Source: Hydractinia symbiolongicarpus
Taxonomy: Eukaryota; Cnidaria; Hydrozoa; Anthoathecata; Hydractiniidae
Direction of reading: 5' to 3'
DNA: 64,000 nt
Assembly: GCF_029227915.1 (NCBI RefSeq)
Contig: NC_079877.1
Coordinates: forward strand, 27,369,851-27,433,850
Shown piece after piece: positions 1-12,000 of this stretch. The notes beneath the pieces were generated by a model. That model was not told the DNA's origin. It saw nothing but the letters and a program-made list of their open reading frames with translations, and made no database searches. Numbering within the stretch: the stretch's first letter is position 1; each line of letters begins with the position of its first letter. Made by a program: the position numbers and the translations under genes.

Positions 1-118
1 CAACATTAAAATTCATATGACTTATCTTCTTCATTGTCCTTCTGCCTAAGTGGATATTTTTGGCCTTACCTACTAGTAATTAAAATATTGAATTATCTTA
101 AACCTATTACTTTTTTAG

Positions 119-3009
119 AATGCAACTGCCATGGACACAGTGATGAATGTGAATATAATGATGAAGTTGAACAAAGAAAACTTAGCTTGGATATTTATGG
201 AGTTTATTCTGGTGGTGGTGTTTGTAAGAATTGTCAACATAACACTCATGGAATCAATTGTGAAAAATGCAAACCATTTTTCTATCGCCCTGCTGGCGTA
301 AAAATCACTGACGAAAATGCTTGCCAAGGTATTGCATTATAATGTGACATACTTTGTGTGAAAATATTATTTCTTACAGATGCATTTTATTTAAATTTTT
401 GTTTTAGCATGCAACTGTGATACTCGATTTTCAACTGGGTTGTGTGCAGAAGAAACTGGTCAATGTGAATGCAAACAAAACTTTATTGGAAGATATTGTG
501 ACAGATGTAACAAAGGCTTCCACACTTTCCCAATTTGTAAACGTAAGTTCTCTTTTTGTACATAAAATATTAAGTTTAAACATAAAGGTCCTTGTTATTT
601 ATTACCAATGCTTTTTTATCTTAAGCTTGTGAATGTGATGTCAGTGGTTCTCAAGACGGTGAATGCATTCCTGATAGAGATCTTGGCTGCAGATGTAAGG
701 AAGGATACACTGGGTTTTTGTGTAATGAATGTCGCCCTGGTTATTTTGGCTTTCCGGACTGCAAACGTAAGTCTTCGCTCAGATTGTTTTTAGTTTTGTT
801 TGCAGTTTTATTTATTTTTAAATACTTATTAAAAATTTTGTATAGTTATTTATTGGTCTTTTCTTACTTTTTTTAAAAAGTGAGGTTGCATGTTTAAAAA
901 ATCAAGGATATTTGGTAAGGAAGAAGACCAGAAAACAAATGAGATACTGTTGTTGTAGTTTTTATTCACCATAATCAATAATCTACTAAAATGTTTTAGA
1001 AATAATTTTGTATTTTATATATTCAGCTTGTGGGTGCGTAACACGATCTGGAGCAATTGATAACAATTGCAACAGAGCTGACGGAAAATGTAGATGCAAG
1101 AATGGGTATGATGGAAGACAATGTCAGGAGTGCAGCGACGGACATTTTAATTTTCCAGTGTGCAAAGGTTTGTGCTACATTAGTGTTCCCAAAAGAGTAC
1201 CATATGACTTAAATTGTATGTTATTAAACGCTACATTTTAGATTGTGGCTGTGATCCAAGAAAAACTGTTGACTCAATTTGTGAAAAGAAATCTGGAGTT
1301 TGTCAATGTAAAATTAACTTTGAAGGAGCAAACTGTGAAAGATGTGCACCTGGATTTTATGACTACCCAATATGTCATGGTAAGTATAACTATTTTTTTT
1401 CATTCTACGTCCAACATAGAAGTTCTAAAGTTTTTCTCTTTAAATTGTAACTTTTGGAAAGAAAAACGCAAATTTCTTTTTTTAAAGTAGCTTTTTACCC
1501 ACAAAGTTGAAGCAATTGTCACCATAACTTTCAAATGCATGATATTTACATTTTTATTTTATCATGCAGGGCCAAAATTATGACAATATATATTTGATAC
1601 ATGAAGAAAGAAATTGTTTAACACATTTATTTTTATTCTTATAACCATAAAAAAAAGTTACTTTTTTGCTGTTGTTAGCGTTTAGTTTTTTGAATCACAG
1701 TAAACTTTTAACATCAATTTATGTTATGTTGTTGCAAAAGACAAGACACAAAATAATGCCCAGCTATATCTTTAAGCAGAATGCAATTGCCAAAAGGGGA
1801 AGAATTTTAAATGGTATACATATCATTTTATATACCTCTTTTTAGCATGTGACTGTTCATCTGGAGGCTCTTTTTCACAAAATTGTGATGTTAACAGTGG
1901 ACAATGCCCATGTCGTCCAAATTATGATGGCTTTAAATGCCAACGCTGTAAATCTGGTTATTATGGTTATCCACAATGTACATCGTGTGAATGTAATAAT
2001 CAAGGATCTCGTTCTCCTGACTGCAATTCTGAAAATGGTCAATGCAGGTGTGCATATCCTTATGTTGGTAAACAATGTGATCGTTGTCAACCTGGTTTCT
2101 ATGGATTTCCAAATTGTAAACAATGTAATTGTAATCCAGCTGGAACTGAAACGCAACCTGGTGGCAATATTGGTGATTGCAGCTCCAACAATAATGTGAG
2201 GATAAGATTTGTTATTTTTATATGAATGTTTTAATGAGTAATAATACTGACATTGGCTTATCTGTTATAATTATTCTCCTAATTTTTTTGAATGCACGCA
2301 TCCTACTTGCATCCTTATATTCCTTTTATTTCTAGTGTGATTGTCTTTTTTTGTGTAAGTCATTTACAATTTATTTTATAGTGTTCAGGATTTTGCATTT
2401 GCCATTTATAAAATGCCTATTTTGCATGTGGTTTGTGTGTGTTTCGTACACTTGAAAGGTAGTAACAATAACACTTTTTTTTTAAAGGGACAATGTGTGT
2501 GCAAACGCAATGTGAAGGGTTTGGAATGTTCAGCATGTAAAGCTGGTTATTATAACTTGAAAGAATCAAATCCTGATGGATGTTCAGGTATGACTAGTTA
2601 GGAGTTACACCATTTACATTGGAAATACTTATGTACTGTTGCCATTCCATAAACGTAGGATTCCATTTTCAGGTTGTGGGTGTGAACGAAGTGGTTCTAT
2701 AAATGGTTTGCTATCATGCTCACAAGGTGGACAATGTAAATGTCGCGAGTTTGTGAAAGGATCAAATTGTAAAGAATGTGAAGATGGATACTTTAGTTTA
2801 AAGGATTCAAACTTGTTTGGTTGTTCAGGTTTGTGACAATTTTTTTTATCAAGTCTTTTTGCCTTCAGTTGTCTTTTAGCTCTCATTGTTTAATTGCTTG
2901 ACATTTCAGGATGTGATTGTGATAATGGTGGTTCTAAAGATGTTGTTTGTTCAAAATCTGATGGACAGTGCAAATGCAGAACAAACGTTTCTGGCAGAAA
3001 ATGTAACAG
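119..3009 (+). CDS. LAMA: Copy A: LEa region, laminin EGF-like repeats
   Basis: Exons 119-328, 408-542, 626-766, 1027-1167, 1242-1379, 1846-2195, 2488-2587, 2673-2828 and 2910-3009. Each carries the eight-Cys laminin-EGF pattern, with typical endings such as CxRCxPGYFGFPxC. Most exons are phase 1 to phase 1 and hold about one repeat each, the classic unit for exon shuffling; 1846-2195 holds two and a half repeats and ends in phase 0. The first exon reads CNCHGHSDEC after a split codon, the normal second-repeat signature. These repeats form the rigid rod of the short arm. The last exon ends in phase 2, leading into the LF domain. Copy B has the same nine exons with identical lengths. Confidence 0.92.
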
Positions 3010-6000
3010 GTAAAAAACCATTTTAAGAATCTGTTTTAAGAATTTCAAACAATTTAGTGATTGACTCCCCATAAATTATTGATAATAGCGCAAATTGCAA
3101 GTTTTACTTCCCAACCTTACACCACATTCAAGCTGAAATGGAAGATGGTGTCACACCTGATGGTGATGCAGTTCGATTTGATTATCAAGAGCAAAAATTT
3201 CCTGGATACACATGGAAAGGTTTTGTATTGCTTAATGACATCCAGGTATGCATTTTTCTTATGCCTAATTGAGCATCCTCATCTCAGGCTTTTGTCATTG
3301 ACTTTTACAATTTCCGAAAGTATTTTTGATTTGCTGAAAAACCTTTATAGTCAAAACTTTAATTAAACACAAAATGCTCATAATTATAAAAGCCTGAATT
3401 CATGCTTTAGCCAACTGTTATTGCAACTATCAATGTACCAAAGAAGTCCAAATATCAAATTATGTTAAAGTATGTCTTGGATCAAATCGCTCCTGCCAGA
3501 GCACAACTCTCTGTGTATAAAGAAACACCAGGTAAAATTTTGGTTTTGAATATGTAATTAGGGCCACGTGGTTTTATTTTTTAAAAGATGTTTGAAAGTG
3601 TGTGTTGCCAATCTTATTTCAATTTCCATTGTTGTTTTTCCAATTTTGGATGGAAAGGTGAATTTATTACATCCAATTGCATTTACACATTTGTACTTGC
3701 TTTATAAACACTTTTTTTTAGAACAAAGTCGTCTAATGGGATTAGCAGAATTTGCATCAACACAGAAAGGAAGAGGATTCACAAGTGCATATACCACAGT
3801 GAAGGAGTCTAATGGCAAAAGTTTATACTTTCCATTAACAGCAGGCTCTTGGAAAGTCAAACTTCAAGTTACAGATTCCACAGTTTATGTGGTTAGTTTC
3901 ATCTTATTGTTAAAGTCAACCAGTCGTTTGTTTCACAATGGGAGTTTTTCCTAACTATGCCTAAAAGATATAAAACATAAACAGATAAAGCAGTTAACAG
4001 GGACTTACTTCCTTGCATGTGTCTGACAACAAAATGATATGGTAAACATGTAGATAAAATGTAAAATCCAAGTTCAGTTTGTGTACCTAAAATTTTACTA
4101 ATACTGAATCATTTAAATAATTTTTATTCTATACTGAGTCTATTTATACATTCTAGGATCATATCATACTGTTACCTCAAGAATATTCAGATGCTAATGA
4201 ACTCAAGAAGTCTGTTCAAACACCTTGCGAAGTTAATAAAAAAGAAAAGTTTTGCAATCTGTACCAATATGTAACACTTCAAGATTTTACGAAAGTTGAA
4301 GCAGAGAATCCTGGAAAGACAAGACAACGTGATCCTTTGCCATCTCTTTTTAACAATACTGCTATTCTATCAAAATTAGATTACAAAGCTATGGTACTGC
4401 TAACACCTGAAACTGTAAGAAGTGTTTATTTTTTTATTTTTTTTTAATTTTAAATGTTTATTCAAGATGGAATAAAATCAAACAAACATATATATTTATG
4501 CAATTGTTTTGCAGTTTAGATGCAGCTTTGTTTTCATTTTATAGATAAATAAAAAAAATATCATAGCATAGCATAGAGCATTCACAAATATATACAGACT
4601 GCATGTCCTTATGCATATATTCCTAATTTAGAAACAACTTGATATATTGGTTTCTGTACCAAAGCCAGGAAAATATGTTGCTGTGATCCAGTATTATCAC
4701 GATTCAAGTGTGACCAAGTATCTTGATGTTTATATCAGGAGCAGAGTTAAAATTCAAAAAGGAAGGGCATGGCTGTCTAAATGCAGGTAATACATGAAAC
4801 AAACTGTTTTCTATTTCATTCCTGTCTCGGATTGAAATTTGTAAAAATATCTCATCTTACGCCAATAAACTTTTGTACTGTAAAATGCCTACAAACGGAT
4901 TTTTAATGGGTTAAAATAGCTAGTGATATAAGAATTATTGAACGTTTTAAATAAAACTCTTGTTGTTTTTCTTGTTATCAAATAACGATTTAGAAAGAGA
5001 GTTCAATTTTACATTTTTAAAGACAATAAAACAACTTCTCGTTTCTTCTAGATATTCCTTCGGTTGTCGTCAAGCTGTTTTAGAGTCTAACTTTCATGGT
5101 GTTGTCACATTTGATTTACAAACTACAAGAAAATATTTAATGACTATGATTGCTCGACAAGGTGCAACTGTGGGTTTGGTTAGTAATTTATTATTTTATT
5201 CAATGCATTTAAATTAACATACAGGGTTGTCACACCTTAAAACTTGTTAAATGTCCTCTAAAAGTGGATTCTTAGCAAGTTTCTCCTCAAATCCACTCAA
5301 TTTACTTTTATAACTTGTCACATGTTTTACCTCCAAAACACTTTATGAAAGTACAGTCGAAAATTTTCATTAAAAGTCCTTAAATTGTGTCAAATAAACT
5401 TAATCTCATGTATTTTATGAGTTTGTCAACAAGTCATGCTAAACCACGCACATAATCTTCAAACAGCAAATAACAAATGCAATTTATTCTTATTAACTTA
5501 TAATCCTTGCTACAATTACTCATTGATTATATAGCGTAATTTTAAAATTTGAATGTTGATTATTGGGTTAATCTTTTCTTGCAGGATTCTGTTGTGCTAA
5601 TTCCCTACGAGAAGTGGAGCATGGATTATGTTACTCCCAAGCTATACTGCACCACTAAGGATGGTAAATGCACAACAAATGAATACACATTCCCAAAGGA
5701 TGGAAAGGTTATAAGATCAGATGAGGAATCTAATGATCCTGTACCAAGCTATGTCTTGGACCCTAACATAAAGGTTACATACTTGAGACCTGGAGCAAAT
5801 ACTATGGATATGGCTAGTAGGTTATTGTTTGATATTTTGTTTGGGTTACAGAAGTAAGAACTAAAGTAGTGTCAAAGCAAATGTTATTTACATGTCGATT
5901 AAAGAATGTATCCCTTACTGCTCTGATACACCCCTTGAATTATTGCTTCTTCTCTTGTTGGGTAAAATGTATGTACAAAGCTGTAAAACTCAAAATGGTG

Positions 6001-9000
6001 TTGTGTGTAAAATATTTTACAATATTTTACAATGTTATGGGCTTGCAAATACTTACAAGGGAATTAATTAACTAATGTTCACAAGAAATTTTTTACGATT
6101 AAAATTTAATTTTTGCGAGAACTGATTGTTGTGAAGTAAACAAGTCGTAATATTTTGCGAGAATTGAATTAAGGACTTAAGAAGGCATAAAGACTGCTGA
6201 AGTTGAAATTCCTGTTTATATTAAATGCAGTTAGGTTAATCGCTAGAAAAGAATTGGTGCAAATCGTTTTTCAAAAAGGAAAAAAAAGGTCAAGTTTTGC
6301 AAGATATAATTTCTTTAAGCGGGTTTTCCAGTATTTTTGTGGGAATTATTTTTCGTAAATTGATAAAAACTTCTACAATACGTAACAAATAATCCCTGCA
6401 AATATTAATTCCCTTGAGGTAATATACACTTCGCATGCTGTGTTAATGAATTACTTATCTGTGCAATACAATATCCATTTTAGATATTGCTGCTGGAAGA
6501 TATCATATCCTCATCCATTACTATCAACCTAACCATCCATCTTTTACCTCCAGAGCTACCCTATATTCAGGCTCAGGTTCCGGTCTTCCAGGGGATTTAC
6601 ATTTTCCATATTGCCCTAACCCGAATGGATGTAGAGGAAAGGTAAAGGGATCTTATGGCAGCGATGTATATGTTTTTGAAAGTGGGACAGCAAGATTCCA
6701 ATTTCATATGCCAGTGGAAAGAGATGCTTGGATTGTAAGTACTTTTTTGATTTTTGATAAAATTGGTTTCGTTTTAAAAGATCTCTTAACCCAGTGATTG
6801 TAATTTCTTTTTAGGAATACATTTTAATAGTACCAGAAACCTCAGCTGACTTATTATCTTCCAACTTATATAAAGCAAAACCGTTGCAATTGTCCAAGGA
6901 CTTCCAGCAGCAGTGTGGTTTGGATGATTATTATGTCAAACCTGATTCAACAGGTTTCTGTCGTGACAGTGTCTTCAGCTTAACAACAGCGTTTAATGAT
7001 GGTGTATTACCATGTAATTGTAACTCAGAAGGTTCTATTTCAACTGCATGTGAATGTAAAACCTTCGGAGGTCAATGTCCATGCAAGGAAAACGTGATTG
7101 GAAGAACATGTTCCAGATGTAAAATTGGTTATTATGGCTTTCCAAACTGCAAACGTAGGAAATTTTAACTTTTAAAGATATTTAGCAACGTAAAGTGTCT
7201 AAAGCAAGTGATACATGGTCTATTTGTCAAATTTAACTTGTCATATTCAAATGTTGCGTTCGAAAGTGACAGACAATACATGATCTATATTTTTATGTAC
7301 ACAATCAAATTTGATTATGTATTACCCAGTTGTGTTTTATCCAACTGGTCGGTTTAGAATTTCATTTTACAGAGTGTGTTTCGTTTCATTTTTTAAAGCA
7401 AATTTAAAGAAACCAATTCGGTCAGTCTGAAAAGGAAATTTCTCCATTTTAAATTTTTGAATTCGACAAATTGGATTCAACATAATCGATAGCCACCTTT
7501 AAGACTTTTTACTGCTCTAGAAATGTTTTCCCAATTTAACCTGTTGTATGTTTCTAACAGATAAAATAGGTTAAATTGTTTTCTGCTGTGACACAAAACT
7601 CGTTAATCAATATACTTTTCCAAATGCTATGATTTATATTACATAATTACTTTTTAGCTTGCAATTGTTCTAATTGTGATGATATTACGGGCCGTTGTAC
7701 CTGTCCACCAGGAGTAATTGGTGAAAAATGTGATCAATGCAAACCAGGCACATTCGGGTATGACCCTGTTATTGGATGTCAGCCTTGCAATTGCGATAAG
7801 CAAGGAACTGGTATGGATGACGCTGTTTGCAATGTCATTACTGGTAAATGCCCTTGTAAAGAAAACTTTGGATCTCGAAAATGTTCATCTTGTGCTCCTG
7901 GCTATTATAACTATCCAATATGTAAGAAATGTGAATGTTTTCAAGGTGGAGTGACTGATGAAAAATGCAATGGTAAAACTGGCCAATGTTTTTGTCAGGT
8001 ATGATTCAAGTTTACACGATGGTTTTATAAGATCATTGCAAGTGTTCCATTTTTTCCTTTTAACTTATAATCAGCACAATCATTTTAAAATGATGAAAAA
8101 AATCAAAAAGTGTTGAGTTTACAGCTAGGGAGAGAAAATTAATTTATTTGTTATTCTTTCATTTTGAAATTTCATGTCTCACAATCTTCTCTACTGTAAT
8201 TCCTTTTTTTTGTCCTAAATCATTTCAAGTATACCAAGGTATATGTTTTATCAAGAAAGTTTTGCTTACATCATTAGAAAAATACGAGGACAATCTCAAA
8301 GAGGTTAATAAAAGTTTTTTATTTTTAAGTAAGAAAGGTAAGAAACAATTTAAAAAAGAACTAGTTAAAGGATAATTTTCAATAACACAATTCATCTGGA
8401 TAGATGCTTTAAAATTAATTAATTTGAAAGAAACATGTATTTTTACTAAAAAAATAGGATTTCGGTGCATGCAAACAAAGTTAAACTTCTGGCTTACTAC
8501 TGCTATTCCAACGTCACTTTTTATCTCAACTTGTTTGTCAACAATATTGACAGCTTATGGTTTGCTTTGCTTTGTAGGAAAATGTTGTTGGAGCTCAGTG
8601 TAATGAATGTCCTGGAGGATTCTTCAAAACAGAGGATCCGAAAAGCAAGGAGTTGTGTACAAAATGCTGGTGTCAAGGCAGATCAACAACCTGCAAAGAA
8701 GCTAAGCTATACAGGTGTGTCTTTTAGGGTTGATTTATAAAAAACTACCAGTGAGTTAGTCATTGGGATTTTGGTGCAACCGATCTGATTTCAAGAGCAT
8801 TATGTATCTTTTTCCATGTCTGTCAAACTTATTAAAACATCAGCACGAGTCCCCAGTATATTTTAACTATGCCAGTGTGATAATATCTTATCAAAGTAAC
8901 CAGCAAAAAATCAAAGATACTCTGTTAGTGAAGTGTTATTTTAAAAAGATTGATACAGATTTTAACCTGCGGAATGTTTATGTTAGTCCAATGTTTTACT

Positions 9001-12000
9001 TCCATTGTATCTCTTAATTTTTCTCGTGTTATATTGTTTTTGTTTGCATATTCTTAGAGCCGCTATCGTTACTGCAACAGCTGGTTGGAAAGTGTCTCTA
9101 CCAAATACGCCTGTGAAAAATGTTAGTCCTGCAAAATTTGCAGTTGATTTGACCAATCATGATTTCAATCCTCAGATAGATTCAAAGAGTCCAAACATAA
9201 TCTACTGGATTGCGCCAGAAGAATTTTTGGGTGATCAAGTAAGCAGTCTTCACTTGTTGCCTTGTTGTTTTGTTTTGTTTGCTTACACATATTTGGAATT
9301 TGTTATTGTTTTGTCGTTTTTTATAGTCTGCGTCTTATGGTGGAGAATTGTACTATTATTTTGAGTACACAACCAAAAGCGGTGAAACTCAGCCACTAGA
9401 TGAAATTCCAGATGTATTTATAAAGGTACAGTTTTCCTATTTTTATCATTCGATGCTTTTAACAACTAACTAAACTGCACAAAACTTTAAATTCTTATTT
9501 ATATTTTTAACAGGGTTCTAAGAATTTAATTAAATCTAACAAAGAAGTATCCAGATCACCGGGAGTTGTACGTAGATTCAGCGTTAGATTGCACCAGGTA
9601 TGTATTGTTAACAAGAAATGAGATGAATATGTCTGGTGGAAGAAAACATTTTTTACACGTTAACACAATCAGAAAATTCAGTTATTGCTTTGGGTGAGGT
9701 ATCATTTTTCAAGCCATTCGGTTTTTGATAATTGAAATATTCTGATTAATGATTTTTTCTCCCTTCATATGAAATTGTCTGTTGTGTATGGCATTTGCTT
9801 TGTTTTTCTTTATAAATCATCTGTTTTTTGCAGTACTTTCTTAAAGAATGTGGTCAATTTATTGTCTTGCCAGTAGTTGTGATTACGTGCAGTAAACATG
9901 TAGATTAATTGTGGTCGAACCAATGCTCATTCCTGGAAATATATGTACATGCAAAGAATTAAAATATGTATGCATTCTTCATCTTTGTAATACTTTAGAA
10001 CGATTGGTCACTGGAGGATGGATCTTCTGTAACGCGTGAGCAAATGTTATCTGTTCTCTCAAGAGTTGAAAGTCTCCAAATTCGTGCAACACATGACGCC
10101 AATGCTGGTACCTCAACTTTATGGAACATCACAATGGATGCAGCAGTACCAAAAGGATCAGAATTGATATATGGAATTGAAAACTGTACCTGTCCAAGTG
10201 GCTATGCTGGACCTTCATGTTCGCAATGTGCTATTGGTTACACAAGACAAAAAGATGGAAACTGTGGAAAATGTGAATGTATGGGTAAAAGCAATGTTTG
10301 TGATACTGAAACTGGAGCTTGTTATAATTGCACTGGCAACACACATGGTGAGAGAATCTGTTTCAATTAAGTTAGTAACAATAACAGAAGTCTAGTTTGG
10401 TTTAAACTGATGTGTGCTTTCACGTGGTTGTTTTACCACTGATTGTGATGTTTTGTCCTCACCTTAGACAGTCATGACCAAAAAAATTAGTGATTAAGAT
10501 GTCAATTAAAAATTACATGTACATAGAGAAGTTGCATTTGAAAATTCTAATTTAGGTGATCGTTGTGAAAAATGTAAACCAGGTTTCTATGGTGATAAAT
10601 GTAAACCATGTGAATGTCCGGGCACGAAACCAGGGAACAATTTTGCTGACTCATGTGGTCTTGACGTTTTGTCTAGTCAGTTAGTATGTCAATGCAAGAA
10701 AGGATATGCTGGTCTCAAATGTGAAAGATGTGCGGATGGTTATTATGGCCAACCCAACGTAACTGGTGGTAGTTGTAAACCTTGCTCATGCAATGACAAC
10801 ATTAATACGAATCTAACAGGTAAGATAAATTTATATTCTATAGCTTTTTATGTGTTAGATAGTATAAATGTGGAAGTTATTGTTAGCACTTTTTTTGTTA
10901 GGTAATTGCGATTCTGTCACTGGAGAATGTTTCAAATGTATTAAAAACACAGTGGGAGAACAATGTGAGAAATGTAAGCCTGGTTATTATGGAGATGCAA
11001 TCATAAAGAAGAATTGCGAGGATTGTCAATGTAGTCTTTGTGGATCTGATGATACTCCTTGTAACCGTACTAATGGTCATTGTTACTGCAAGAAAAATGT
11101 TGAAGGTGACCAATGTGAGCGTTGCAAGGTAAAAATGTGGGCTCCGTTTTTGTTGTTGTTGTTGTTGTTTGTGGTGATAGTGTGATGAAAAAATAGTATT
11201 TTAATTTCTGTAATTGATAGCAATCTAGTTTAACTTTCTAAAGCATATATACATTTAACTTCAGCCAAACACATGGAACTTTAATGCCTGTCAAGGATGT
11301 GAAGATTGCAGTTGTGGTGCTGCTTCAGAAAGTCAACAATGTGATTTGAAAACAGGACAGTGCAAATGTTTAAAGACTGTTATGGGAAAGAAATGCGATT
11401 GGTGCGAATTGGGGTATTATAATTACTCATTAACGGGCTGTCAAAGTAAGGATATTTATTTATTTGTCTGCTCATTTAAATGTCTAACTCCTTTAGACAT
11501 TTGAGTTTATGACATTATTGAGTTTATGACATTACAGTCTTGACTTGTTACACTAAAAATGTATTTCAGATAGTGCAATTTCCGACCACATAAATCAATA
11601 TTTAGAGATTGCATGCAGGTGCAAAGGAATTTTGTTTCATGTTTCACTAATTTCTTTCATTTGCAGAATGCGATTGTGGAGGAAAATTCTGTGATGTAAA
11701 AACTGGAAGCTGCGATTGTGGAATACTGGGAGAGAAATGTACACTGTGTCCACGTGGTTATATTATTGAGAATGGAAAGTGTGTCGAATGTGATAATTGT
11801 GTGCAAAATATTTTAAAGCGTGTTGATCGATTGATTCATAACGTTACAGAAATAGAGATTACGGTTATTCCAGGATCGATCAGCAATTCTTCTTTGGGTG
11901 ATATCAATTCTACTTTATTCAGGTAGGCTACAATCTGTACTGAAACAAATGAGGTATAAGATTGAAACTCCAGTTTGATTTCTGTAAGCATTTGCTGTTT

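Noticed and set aside
1-118. Open frame 34-342 starting before the first visible exon of copy A
   Set aside because: The part before 119 lies upstream of an acceptor that matches copy B (35681/35682); treated as intron.
11618-11666. Alternative upstream acceptor (GCATGCAG) before exon 11667-11922
   Set aside because: Its use would add 48 nt that contain an in-frame TAA in copy A and would shift frame in copy B.
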